Origin: Symbiodinium natans
Taxonomy: Eukaryota; Sar; Dinophyceae; Suessiales; Symbiodiniaceae
Length of the DNA stretch: 64,000 bases
Reading direction: 5' to 3'
Assembly (NCBI GenBank): GCA_905221605.1
Contig: CAJNDS010002280.1
Span: forward strand, 413,861-477,860
This document shows positions 19,280 through 29,600 of the stretch, piece after piece. The translations under genes were made by a program, and so were the position numbers. How positions within the stretch are numbered: position 1 is the first letter of the stretch; each line of letters opens with the position of its first letter. The notes below the pieces were generated by a model. It had not been told where the DNA came from. It was given only the letters and a program-made list of their open reading frames with translations, and made no database searches.

Positions 19280-19526
19280 CAGGTCTGGCGAGTAATCCCG
19301 CTTGGAACGACGCTCTGCAAGGCGTTGCTGAACGTCGCTCGTCGGCGGCTCGAGGGCCCGCCCGCGCGGAGCGGCCTCCCGCGGAGGTCCCGGCTCGGCC
19401 TCCTCCGTGGGCTCGCTCTTGGGCGTGGACCCTCCACCGCTACTCTCTGGAGCGGGATCCAGCTCGGGGTCATCGCGAAGCCACCCCGGTGGATGACTAC
19501 CACCATAAATGCGGTGCGATCTCTCT

Positions 19527-20339
19527 TCAGGAGCGGGACCTTCGAGTGATCGTACCCGTTGGCTTGTGGTACCGAATCACTCGGAGCATGGGCACCTCCC
19601 CATACTCACCGTCCTTTCCTCGGCGGAACAACCGTCCCCGCCAGTCTTGACGAAAAGGGTCAAGAGGTGCGGAGGGGCTGATCCCCAGGTTGGGCGGAAG
19701 AGAGGCGCCATGGCAGGCCGCCTGATGCAAGTGGTACTGCACCAGCGACTCAAAGGCCAGCCCGCGTCCAGGAGCTGAGCATCCATAGTGGCCGTCAGCG
19801 TTGGGGCGAGGCTCCTCTGGGGCCGGGGCGGACTGGACGGTCCCGCCTCCTGAAGGCCTGGCGGAACTGCTCGATCCCGCACCCCCGAAAGCATCCTGAC
19901 CATCGTCAGACACCTCTTCCCCGTCGGCGCCTTCCCCGGCCGCCCGATTCTCTCCTTCACGGCGCAGAGTTTTGAGGGATTCCTCACGCTTGGTGATCTT
20001 TTCTAGCTTCACCATCGCGGTTCCCGCCACCTCCAGTATCTTCGACTGGAGCTTCTGCGCTCTCAGAAGAGCTTCGGACCGCGCGAGGTACTCCTTCGCG
20101 CTGCTGACCACCGATTGGCCAAGCTCGAGGAATCCTTCCTCTGTGCTCTCGGCCTGGGCCCCACCAGCGGGCTCTTCGTCCTTCTTCACCTTGACCGCGG
20201 CTTGAGGCGCCCGCGTGTCGGGAAGATCCGAGCTGGAACTATCTTCCTCGACACCTTCAGCTTCTTGGGCTGCCTCTTCCTCGAGCGAGTCTTCGGCCTC
20301 GAGGACATTGGGGCCAGGGACGTTGCGCCTAGGGTACAC
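19527..20339 (-). CDS. Gypsy-like polyprotein, middle acidic segment
   Basis: Continues the 20186-24547 frame after a frameshift near 20340. Acidic and Ser-rich, with a helical stretch (LGQSVVSSAKEYLARSEALL) near residue 75 and a C-terminal patch (WRGRLFRRGKDGEYGEVPML). Another frameshift near 19530 (ITRRS) leads to the PLD-bearing frame. No named domain. It is best read as linker of the same polyprotein. Confidence 0.55.
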   Translation of the reverse strand: MYPRRNVPGPNVLEAEDSLEEEAAQEAEGVEEDSSSSDLPDTRAPQAAVKVKKDEEPAGGAQAESTEEGFLELGQSVVSSAKEYLARSEALLRAQKLQSKILEVAGTAMVKLEKITKREESLKTLRREGENRAAGEGADGEEVSDDGQDAFGGAGSSSSARPSGGGTVQSAPAPEEPRPNADGHYGCSAPGRGLAFESLVQYHLHQAACHGASLPPNLGISPSAPLDPFRQDWRGRLFRRGKDGEYGEVPMLRVIRYHKPTGTITRRSRS

Positions 20340-23300
20340 CTTGGGCTTCGCTTAGGAGCCCCTGAAGCACGCCCTTTGGCCTTAGGCGCGGCCTTAGGAG
20401 GGGGAACAGGTTGGGCGGCCCCCGCGGCCATGACACGGCCCGCAGGGGCCAGCACAACCGTCGAGGAGCTCGCCGCGCCACTGCTGGCCGCAGCAGCTTG
20501 GGACGCTTGGACCGTGCCCAGTTTCGGTCCTCGCCCCAACGGCGGGTGGGGGCCCGCACTGGTGTCGCCTAAACTCCTTAGGTCGACATGCTGGATCAAC
20601 CGATCCACTTCTAACTCAGCAATTAAGACTGAGTAAACAGGCGAGCCTTTGGGGAGTGCCCAGATGCGGGAGATGCCGGTGGCTCTAATCTGGCCAGTGA
20701 GAGCCACCCCATCTGCTCCTGCATAGATAGGCACTCCGGCGTCCCGCAGGACCGCCAACCGGACTTCGACTATGCAAGTCGATCCGCGGCGGAACCCGCG
20801 TCTCCCGTCCTCCCACTGCGTGGGGCAGTGGCCTAGGACGTAGTGCACCCCGAGGCGGCCTCCCGGCCCGCCGCCGGGGATCAAGCCATTCTGAATCAGG
20901 CTTGGCACGACATGCAGGTCCGTGCCGTGCCACATGGCCGGGCCATACCGATATATAAGATCGTTGATGGCGGTCTCACTTAGACCCTCCATCATGAACC
21001 CCATAGGATGGCCGCAATCGGCCGAGTGGCCTTGAAAGGCACGCAAGAAGCCAGCGTGCGAGGTATCCAACCTCGGTTTCCGCTGGTTGGCGTCGTGCGC
21101 GACCGCCTGGTTGTACTGGTTGATGGTGATGCCGAGTTGTTCGATCAACTCATCAACCGGGTAGAGGCCGCCCGGAGCGAACCGGCCTCTACAACCAGCT
21201 TCGCCGTGCCGCATGCATCGGACTAGCATACGCTGCACGTCGTCGATCGTGGGCGGGCCCCTTCGGCCCTTAGGGCCTGGACTCTTGCTCTTGCCCCTGC
21301 CCTTCGACCCTCCTCCACCCATCGCGGCACTGAGGCCCGCGGCTTTGCTGGACCTCCGATGGGCGAGGAAAACCTGACGCGCCCTTGAGCGGCCAGGACA
21401 CGGCCCGCTGCAAGGGGCCGGTGTGCAGTAGTGGTAGGCAGCCGCTCCCGCGCGGCCAGGGCACGGCCCGCAGCGGGGCCTTGTGGTTGACCACGAAGGT
21501 CCGGGCGACCGATCGGTCGCTCCCGCGCGGTCTGGTCGCGACCCGCAGCGGGGCGCAGTGCACAGGCACGAACGCGGGGAGGGACTACCTACCCTAGGTT
21601 CTACAACACACTTGAACCGCTGCGGCGGGGGTTTGGGGAGTTTCCTTAAGGTCTGGGCTCTAAGGCTTCTAAGGCTTCTGCTTCGACCTTGGACCGAACC
21701 TCTAGGCCTGCTTGCAAAACACTGGCTGCGAGACAGACGAACGAAGCTGCACGCGACGAACGACGAAAAATCCTTCTGCCCGCAGACCGGCGACCTGGGA
21801 AACGGCCCGCCCCAAAAACACCCGCCCTGAACACAGAAACACCCGAACAGCCCCAACATCCTGAGCATCAGAACGCGCGTGGGGTGATTCTGGTCTGAGC
21901 GCGCCGCGTCATGGTTCGCGCGCTTGGTGTTGTGCGCACCGCGAACGCCTAAGGCTTCAAGAGCAGACGACGCGCTCTGCGGAGCCGCGACTGCCCCCTT
22001 GGCGCACGCTTCGCGCACCGCCCCCTCGGCTTGGGCATCAGTGAAAAACTGCCCATCAATGACCCTACCCGTCCTAACAGTAAGATCATCCACGTAGGCT
22101 ATCCACTCCTTAGTATACTTAAGGCGCCTACCTCTGCCGGGGGCATAGGCCCTATCAACCACAAAGTTGAAATCATCTGGGCCGTTAATCGGGCCAAAGG
22201 TGAGGCCGACAGGGAGATATTTCCCTGATCTTGCCACAATGGCCAACACCTCGCGAGCACGCTTGGTGTTCCTAATCTGATTAAACCCACTAACCGCATC
22301 CACGAAGGTATACCAAACCGAACCTACTGCGGCGGCGAGCACATCGCTACCCCGCCGACAATAGTACGTGGAGCGCTTAATTCGGGCATTCACACGGCGG
22401 TAGTCAACCACCAAGCGTCGCTTCCTATGCCGCTTGTAGCTGGGCATTTCCTTGGTCGGAAACGGCGCAGATCCCCAAGCCGAGCTGCCGCGGATCAACT
22501 GACCCCGCTTGCATTCTTCTTCAAGCTTGTCGTCGACCCATTGCGCGGACTCGCCCCTCAGACTGTGAGGCTGGGACGAGACCGGCGGCCCGGTGGGGAT
22601 GCAGTCATGGGCGAACTTCCTGACCGTGGTCCTGGTGGTGTCCTCCACCCAGAACCCAGCGGCCTTTCGCCGTACGACCTCCCTGACGGCTGCGATGTCA
22701 GCATCGGTCAGCCCTGGTCTGGTTGGTCCAGGCTCGATCTTCAAACCCGACCATACGAGGTCTCTATAGGCCTCGGTGCGCCTAGGATCCTCCGCGACCT
22801 TCTCGCCCGCAAGAGCATAGACCTCAAGGTCAGCCCGGACGGAATCCCAGTCCTTGGCGTCCGCCTTGGTCCGCCAAAACGCTTCCTTTTCAGCGGCGTA
22901 CTTATCCACCTCCTTATCCAGCTCCGCACGCTCTGCTGGCGTGAGGTCCTCGCCCGAGCGCACGTCCGGGAGGGGAACGACTGGAGAGGGCTGTGGCGCA
23001 GCCGCGGCGCTATCAGCACCCGCAGTGGCTGGAAAGCTTTCAACTGCAGCGGTGCACAGCTCCTCTGCGCCCCTCAGACCAAGGTCCTGGAGCGATGCGC
23101 AGAAAGCCGCCCCTATGAGGTTGTAGTCGGCTTGCGCGCGCCCAACGTGCTTGTGCTGCACTGCGCCTAACGCATCCGGCCTACTACACCTCAAACCTAC
23201 CGATTCTAAGCTGAAATCGGCGAGCCACAGGGCCCCGCTCTCAACGAGGTTGCCGCGGCCACTGGCCCGCGCGAACTGGCATATGTCAGCCCGCACGAAA

Positions 23301-24547
23301 GCCCAAGGCCAGCGTGGCTCTGCGAGCGTCCCAAACAAGGCGCCCCACTCCTCTAGCCGCCAGGGTTCCCACTCGCCTTTTTGTGCCTGCAAATGCAGCG
23401 CGACGTGGGCGCCCGCGCGCGTGCGTTCCTGCGCACACCGGACGACTAGCTGGAGGAAAGCCCGGGGCACATTCTTGCCCTCGAGCCCAATCACGAGCAC
23501 CTTCGGCTCCGTGCGCAAAACAGCGCCGCTAATTGCCTCTAAGTGCTCTTCTGCGGCCAGGTTCCAGGTGATCCCGTAGGCCTGCTTGCCTTGCACAAAA
23601 GCTGGAACAACCCTGTACCCGTGCCTCCTGGCCGCGTCGGAAACGACCGCGTCACCCCAAGCAACCTCTAAGACATCGGCAACCCCTCCAAGGAAATACT
23701 GCCGGAACCAACTCTCGACAGTACCCGACTCTGGGGAAGCCCTAGGCTGCAACACGCGGGGTTCCGCGACCAAGAGGTCCGCGAGGGCCTCTCGGATCGA
23801 GAGCACACCCGTGCTGGCGCGAGACGCCCTCTCGAGCGTCCTGTCCTGCAACGAGTACGCTCCCTTGTCCAACTTTCTGGCCGAGGCTGCCGCAAGCACG
23901 CCGTCGCGGTTCAGGTCGATCTTGGAAATGATCTCCCTGACGGAAACCGCTTCGTGGGCCGGACGAGTCCCCTCTGAAAGCGTGAGCGCACCGTCCTCGG
24001 CGATGAACGCAAGTCGCCATTTGACGCGAACCCCGCTGGCGTCGGGGAGATAGCGGTGCACGCCGACCTGCGCACGGGCAGCATCTACCTGCGTGACCCG
24101 TCCTAACCTGCACACCTTAGGGCCTCCACCTACACCCCGATAGGCAATGCGGTCACCAAGGCGGAGGACGAAGTCCCTCCCGCGCCTGGTCAGCGTGAAC
24201 TCCACTTGCTTGGCGTCGCCTTGAACCTGTTGCCCTAAGCTGGGGCGAGACGAGCCGTCCCCGCCGGTTCCATCGTCCTCAAAGACGACCGGCTCGCGGG
24301 ATTCCGCGCCATCTGCATCCGCAGGAACAAGAATGCAGTCTTCTGCGTGCGCCTCCATCGGGCCGCGCCGGGCGGAAGAAGTACCCCCCGACTCCATCGA
24401 CACGGGCTCCAAGATGAGCCTGTGGCCCTTGACTTCCAACACGCGCCAGGGGCCGGTCAGACCCGGTTTCCAAGGCACACGCCCCGCCCCCTCTGAACGG
24501 GCCCTCGGAGCGTTCCAGACCACTCGGTCTCCTGGCTTAAGGTCCAC
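20186..24547 (-). CDS. Polyprotein: integrase tail, RT fingers/palm, Tpt1-like domain
   Basis: 1453 residues without a stop. Residues 1-50 match the C-terminal barrel of Gypsy integrases (LKPGDRVVW ... GPWRVLEV). Residues about 275-400 hint at a Rossmann-like fold without catalytic motif. RT fingers and palm span about 650-850: WGSAPFPTKE, RRLVVDYRRVNAR, motif A FVDAVSGFNQI near 750, LTFGPINGPDDFNFVVDRAY, and YVDD at about 818-821. The thumb does not follow; it lies upstream of the integrase in the 26628-32057 frame. Residues about 1104-1290 resemble Tpt1/KptA RNA 2'-phosphotransferase: MRHGEAG, LYPVDELIEQL, AFQGHSAD, MWHGTDL, IYAGADGVALTG. The frame then becomes Ala/Lys-rich and shifts into 19527-20339. 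Confidence 0.82.
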   Translation of the reverse strand: MDLKPGDRVVWNAPRARSEGAGRVPWKPGLTGPWRVLEVKGHRLILEPVSMESGGTSSARRGPMEAHAEDCILVPADADGAESREPVVFEDDGTGGDGSSRPSLGQQVQGDAKQVEFTLTRRGRDFVLRLGDRIAYRGVGGGPKVCRLGRVTQVDAARAQVGVHRYLPDASGVRVKWRLAFIAEDGALTLSEGTRPAHEAVSVREIISKIDLNRDGVLAAASARKLDKGAYSLQDRTLERASRASTGVLSIREALADLLVAEPRVLQPRASPESGTVESWFRQYFLGGVADVLEVAWGDAVVSDAARRHGYRVVPAFVQGKQAYGITWNLAAEEHLEAISGAVLRTEPKVLVIGLEGKNVPRAFLQLVVRCAQERTRAGAHVALHLQAQKGEWEPWRLEEWGALFGTLAEPRWPWAFVRADICQFARASGRGNLVESGALWLADFSLESVGLRCSRPDALGAVQHKHVGRAQADYNLIGAAFCASLQDLGLRGAEELCTAAVESFPATAGADSAAAAPQPSPVVPLPDVRSGEDLTPAERAELDKEVDKYAAEKEAFWRTKADAKDWDSVRADLEVYALAGEKVAEDPRRTEAYRDLVWSGLKIEPGPTRPGLTDADIAAVREVVRRKAAGFWVEDTTRTTVRKFAHDCIPTGPPVSSQPHSLRGESAQWVDDKLEEECKRGQLIRGSSAWGSAPFPTKEMPSYKRHRKRRLVVDYRRVNARIKRSTYYCRRGSDVLAAAVGSVWYTFVDAVSGFNQIRNTKRAREVLAIVARSGKYLPVGLTFGPINGPDDFNFVVDRAYAPGRGRRLKYTKEWIAYVDDLTVRTGRVIDGQFFTDAQAEGAVREACAKGAVAAPQSASSALEALGVRGAHNTKRANHDAARSDQNHPTRVLMLRMLGLFGCFCVQGGCFWGGPFPRSPVCGQKDFSSFVACSFVRLSRSQCFASRPRGSVQGRSRSLRSLRAQTLRKLPKPPPQRFKCVVEPRVGSPSPRSCLCTAPRCGSRPDRAGATDRSPGPSWSTTRPRCGPCPGRAGAAAYHYCTPAPCSGPCPGRSRARQVFLAHRRSSKAAGLSAAMGGGGSKGRGKSKSPGPKGRRGPPTIDDVQRMLVRCMRHGEAGCRGRFAPGGLYPVDELIEQLGITINQYNQAVAHDANQRKPRLDTSHAGFLRAFQGHSADCGHPMGFMMEGLSETAINDLIYRYGPAMWHGTDLHVVPSLIQNGLIPGGGPGGRLGVHYVLGHCPTQWEDGRRGFRRGSTCIVEVRLAVLRDAGVPIYAGADGVALTGQIRATGISRIWALPKGSPVYSVLIAELEVDRLIQHVDLRSLGDTSAGPHPPLGRGPKLGTVQASQAAAASSGAASSSTVVLAPAGRVMAAGAAQPVPPPKAAPKAKGRASGAPKRSPRCTLGATSLAPMSSRPKTRSRKRQPKKLKVSRKIVPARIFPTRGRLKPRSR

Positions 24548-26268
24548 AGTGCGCCTATGGCGATTTGCAAGTTTCGCCCGCGCTTCTGAAGACCGCCTCG
24601 GACCGCAGCAGCTAGTTCCGAGAACTGCTTAAACTGGCTCCGAGCCCAATCAGAGACGGGTTCGAACTGCAAGGCGTCTCGCAGGACGTCCTTTTCAAGT
24701 GGTAGAGCGAGCGACCAGCTCCGCTCTAGGTCCCTCGGGGTATACCCGTGGGGTCCCGGAGTGTTATCTATGACGTACTCCGCCACCACGAGCCAATCCG
24801 ACCAAGCTTCGGAAAGGGAGGCGCCGACTTGCCTGACGACCGCCCCCAGCACCTTTTGAACTTCTTGGTGGACTCGCTCGTTTGCGCCCAACTCACAAGG
24901 CCTCAAGGGCGCGCTGAACCGCCACTCGGTCCCAAGCATAGCGCTGAGTTCTGCCATGAGCGCATTCTTGAACTCTGGCCCTCTATCCGACCTGATGAGG
25001 CTCGGGATCGTCCTGCTGCGAAGCACACAGCGCACGAACGCCCTCCTGACTTCAGCATGAGTCAGAGACCTCATCGGCTCGAGGAGGACAGCATGACTGA
25101 GGCAATCGAAGTACGTAAGCGAGTACCTATGCCCCTCCCTGTCCTCTCGGTTCGGACCTTCACAGTCCACGCTGACTTCCTGCCAGCATGTCTCGGCGCC
25201 ACATTTGACCGCACGAGCCTCAACCTTCGTCGGTCGAGAGCGGCCTTTAATGCAAGCGAGACATTTGGCGACCCAGGTCCGCACATCTTTCTCTAAGTCG
25301 GGCCACCAGACTGCCCTCTCTAGCAGCTTGATGGTAACCTCAGCAGACCTATGGGCCCCAAGGACTCCACAGTGGACTGAATTGTAGCAAGCGCGGCGCC
25401 AGGTCACCCCATTCGCGCCCGCAGCCCCGTTGGGAACCACTGGGACAACGACGGTTTGACCCGTCCTGAGGGTCACCTCGCGCTCGAGCAACCCGTCTCC
25501 GGATATCTCCATTGGCGGCTCTGGCTTGCGAATCGAGCCCGCCAATGAGGGATCGCCCTCGTTGGACGAAGAGAATTGAGCAAGGACCCTTGACGCCTGC
25601 AGGGTAGACCTGCGGGGATCCGAAGCTGCTTCTCCGGTTGCCCGCCAGCCAATGACCTGAGTAACCCTACCCACAAGGGCTATCAGCTTGCCGAAGGAGG
25701 GGTCTAAGGCAACCTCTTTGCCCTTAGACCTCCAGAGCACTTCACACTGCTCATTCACGACATGTCTGTGGCCGTGCCAGTTCACCACTGACGACCAATG
25801 TACGACGATGTCGCTCTGAACCACATTCAGGGGCGAGCAGTTGTGCCCCGCCACCACAGCACCATCTTCTCTAACCACCCATGTGGTCCAGTAAGGCTTC
25901 ACATCACCCCACTTGGAAAGATCCTTGTGCTGGGAGCCGAGGCTGAGCTTCATGGAATGGCTCTTCTTCCATATCTTCCCACCCAGCATGCCATATGCAG
26001 TGGGAACTGGAGCATCTTTGGGCGTAGTCCTAAACCCTACCGCCCATTGCTGGATGGTTGAGGACCTAACCCTAACTAAACCTCCTGTCCTATCCAAAGT
26101 TGCAAGGACGGAGTTGACCTCTAGGCCCACCTCATGGGCCTCAAGGTCGCCCTCAAGCGGAGGTTCGGGCTCCTCCCGCTCGGCTATCTCTACCGAGGTA
26201 TCGACTGCCTCTTCTCGATGCAGCCGGGGCAGCGAGAAAACAGGTAGGTCCGCTTGCCGCAGATGCAC
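24457..26268 (-). CDS. Gypsy-type DDE integrase
   Basis: 603 residues. The HHCC zinc domain is near residues 295-345 (NSVHCGVLGAHRSAEV ... WVAKCLACIKGR). The catalytic triad is visible as VSVDCEG near 375, LIRSDRGPEFKN near 435 and CELGANERVHQEVQK near 470. It inserts element cDNA, with the 4-bp AAAG duplication as its visible product. The last about 35 residues shift phase, and the real chain continues as the LKPGDRVVW barrel of the next frame. The N-terminal part (residues about 50-200) has no recognised fold. Confidence 0.85.
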   Translation of the reverse strand: MHLRQADLPVFSLPRLHREEAVDTSVEIAEREEPEPPLEGDLEAHEVGLEVNSVLATLDRTGGLVRVRSSTIQQWAVGFRTTPKDAPVPTAYGMLGGKIWKKSHSMKLSLGSQHKDLSKWGDVKPYWTTWVVREDGAVVAGHNCSPLNVVQSDIVVHWSSVVNWHGHRHVVNEQCEVLWRSKGKEVALDPSFGKLIALVGRVTQVIGWRATGEAASDPRRSTLQASRVLAQFSSSNEGDPSLAGSIRKPEPPMEISGDGLLEREVTLRTGQTVVVPVVPNGAAGANGVTWRRACYNSVHCGVLGAHRSAEVTIKLLERAVWWPDLEKDVRTWVAKCLACIKGRSRPTKVEARAVKCGAETCWQEVSVDCEGPNREDREGHRYSLTYFDCLSHAVLLEPMRSLTHAEVRRAFVRCVLRSRTIPSLIRSDRGPEFKNALMAELSAMLGTEWRFSAPLRPCELGANERVHQEVQKVLGAVVRQVGASLSEAWSDWLVVAEYVIDNTPGPHGYTPRDLERSWSLALPLEKDVLRDALQFEPVSDWARSQFKQFSELAAAVRGGLQKRGRNLQIAIGALWTLSQETEWSGTLRGPVQRGRGVCLGNRV

Positions 26269-26691
26269 AGACCCTCATGGTCCCAGAGGGGTCGTGACGG
26301 TTCGTCCAGCATCCCTCTAATGCTGGCATCATCGATGGAACGAACCGCGTCCAGCCTCAAGGACCGCAGAACCTCCGCCCCCAATGCCTGCTTCCCTACG
26401 ATCCCAAAACCTCGCAGGGGAGGCTCCGGAAAATCCTTCTTGAGTTCCGGACAAGCCTCGGCCACTTCCAAGTGGCCCTGCTGCGTGCGCCAAAGGCGTG
26501 GCCGCACCGCCCAGATAGCCTTGATGCCTGCCCAAGCCTCTGCGCTGCAGGTTCCTTGCTTGGAGCGTGAGCTCAACAATCAAAGGCCACCTAAGGACGG
26601 CTGTGACAAGCCCGCCTTGCCCTAGTCCTACGAGGAATTGCGGACGAAACCCCGAGGCTTCCCTAAGAACCTTGGCACACGAAGTAAGCAA
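26190..26691 (-). pseudogene. Frame-shifted link between RNase H and integrase
   Basis: Two overlapping minus-strand frames bridge 26628 and 26268. The first reads LLTSCAKVLREASGFRPQF and PQFLVGLGQGGLVTAVLRW, the second RSLRLDAVRSIDDASIRGM and CICGKRTYLFSRCPGC, a zinc-ribbon-like pair. They look like one conserved linker domain of the polyprotein cut by frameshifts, so this copy cannot make the whole chain without recoding. Confidence 0.55.
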
Positions 26692-29600
26692 GTCGACCCT
26701 GATCCGCTTGATCTTCTTGGTCCCTGCGAGCCTGCCGGCCCCGCAATCAAAATGCGAGGCAAGCCGGTATCCTCAAACGGACCCCAACAACCCCTGACAG
26801 CCACAGAAACTCCAGGGAGGCTCGCTTGAAAAACGCGCCTGATCTCAGTCAGCTCTGCGTCCTGCTCTTTCCAACGCGCGTAGTCAAAGACAACCATGAC
26901 GCGCACCGGAAGGGCTGCGACGACGCACATCGGCACAGCCGCGGCCTGGACACGGCCCGCAGGCTCTGGGACGGCGTCGTTGCCGACCGCGCAGGGCACG
27001 GGTCCGTCACCCTCAGTACCCTCTCCGAGGTACTGGTCCAGGTCGAAACCTCGGAGTTGGCCCGAAAGGCCCTCGAGATCTTTCGTCCTCGCCGCAAGGA
27101 GCGCATCCCGATCCTTGGGATTGCGGCTAAAACTGTCACCCAGCGTCGCTGAGCGACCGCTAAGGCTCCTTATTTCGGACCCATCCATAAGGATTTCCGC
27201 AACCCACCGGACGAGTTTCGGATCCATTCCGATGTCCGACGTTTGCGCTCGGGTAAGGTTGGCATGATCTGTCCAACACAGAGTCCGAATAGAGCCAAAC
27301 ATGCGGCGTGTCGCCCGCTTTACCTCGAGCTGGGCAAACGCCTCCTGTATCAAGGGCGGCCAGTTTTGCTGCGCGGGGGTCAAGCTCTTTGAGTGCGTCA
27401 TAAGCACTTTGAGCTGACTCAAGTCACGCGTCATCTGCACGACGCTGCCCCCTACCGCGATGCCCGACGCATCCGCGATCTGCTCAAGGGGACACGACCC
27501 ATCCGCAGCAGAGGCCTCATCGAAGGTAGCCAAATTGATGCGGTTCTGCATCATGCGCTTAATCGCTTTAAAGGCTTTGCAACCCTCGGTGGCGGCTGAG
27601 CCCAGCCCGCCTTCAGGAAAGACGGCGCCTGGCTTCTGCCACTGCCCTAAAATCTTGGCTGCGTGCCCATACTCAACAGGCAGGTAGCCGCGCAACCAAT
27701 TTGCGCAACCCAAAAATTGCTGAATGTGAAGCTTCTCCCAGAGCGGGGGAAAGTCAATCACCGCCTGACAACGCTCTTCGTCAGGCGAACTCCCGTCCCG
27801 CCCAATGTTGTGTCCTAGGAGCTTACTTTTGGAGACACAAACTTCGGCCTTACTGATCCCAAAGGAGAACCCAAACAAGATTGACTTGTCAAGGAAACCC
27901 TCTAAGGAAACGAGGTGGTCGAGGAGGTGCGGGCACGCCTTAGGGTGCCGGGCGCACATATCTGCCGCGAGCTGCTCATAATAATAGTCCGTTGGAGGCT
28001 CTTCGATCATCTTGTCGATATCCCAGCTCTCCACGATATGATAGCTCGGGCAGCGCGCCGTGTCGACCGCGTCTGCTGGGCGCACAGCGTCACTTGCGCC
28101 TCTTCCAGCCGTGGCCGATCCCTCACGCCAGCCAGCCCAGCGTGGCCCCTTGCGCGTCCTAAAGACCGCGAGGCGTTCGGTGACAGGAACCTCATCGCTG
28201 CACGCAACGCTTTCCGCCACACGCAAATCCCTCGTGTCCCAAAGACGCCACGCCTCACCTGCGCGCTGAAGCAAGCACGTTTCGTAAGGCGCCTTCTCGA
28301 CCGCCACGGTCCCAAGGTCCTTCTGCGCAGGGCGCCTACCCCACACAGACGCGTAACCACCTGGCGCCTCCCACCAGCTGTCGACGCTTGGAAGGTGGTC
28401 CAAGCAAGTAAGCACTCCAGGCTCCTCAACAGGGCGCCCAACCGGGCCGCTCCCGCCCCACACCGAAGCGAGAACAGTCACCGCAGCAAGGACCGATAGC
28501 ACACCGATCCTGGCGCCGGTACGCAGCCGCCCAAAGGACCGCGCACACGAGGAACAACCTTGGAAGCTTCTTGCCGCGGCCCTGGACGCGGACCCGCAAG
28601 CAAAGCACGGGTCATGGTCAACCGAAGCAACGGCGACCCCACAATCCGCACATGCCTGCGGAGACGGCTCTGACTCGAACACCGTCTCAATCGCGCCACA
28701 ACCACAAGCCGCAGTGCAGACGAGGCCGGAACGCACTTCCGCAACAACCTCGCCCGGCTGGAGGGAGTGATCACACTCTTGGGCTGCAAGCAAAACAAAC
28801 CCTTTACCCTCTCCTGTGGGCCAGAGACCTGGCACAGCCTCAACCCCACACTCAACCGGAAGCACAACCTCGGACAGGGATCCCTCTGCGGAGACTCCTG
28901 CCTCCCGCACGACTGGCACCAGCACCCCATCACCTGGCGAGAGCTCGAGCGGCTCTTCCCCGTCATAGCGGAGAAGCTCACGACTTCCGCCCCCAGGCTC
29001 GGTGCATGACGCGTCGTCCAGGCATGACAACCGCGCTTCAAAGGCATAGGCCCTGTCCTTCCGAGTCCTACTGTGATCCTCACATCTGGGCATCCTGATT
29101 CCCAGCGTGTCGAGGACATGAAAGTCGGGACCCGGCCTGAATCCCAAGCCCATCCTTCCGGCGCAGTCCAGCGCTCTGCCGCCGAGGATAAGTCCGTGCC
29201 AATCGGACGTACCCCTGGCTGCGATTTTACATCGCACGAAAATTTCGGTGTTGGGGCGACAGTCGTCCGCCGTCCTGCCTTCCAGCAGCGTGACGCGCAA
29301 GACTGCTGCCCCCTTCAGAGGAACGGGGGCTCCCGAAGCAATTCCATGCACGTATTCGGGGTGGACCCACTTTTCAAGTCTCACGACCGGGAAGCCGGGA
29401 TCCTCAGTGCCGATCCCCAGCTCTGCAGCCCGGTTCATCATGCCTACCACGAGTTCCTCGGTCACGTGGTTTGCGCCGGCGCAACCGTCGAGCATGCACT
29501 CGACCTTACGGTCGAGGACCTGGACCACCGTCCTGTACTGGTAGCCTCCTGGCTCGTTGTCCGCCAGGTTCCACCAGTCCTTCGGCAGATCGTCCAGGGT

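Noticed and set aside
17822-19549. Long plus-strand frames opposite the PLD-bearing polyprotein
   Set aside because: Antisense shadows; Arg/Leu/Ala-rich with no motif.
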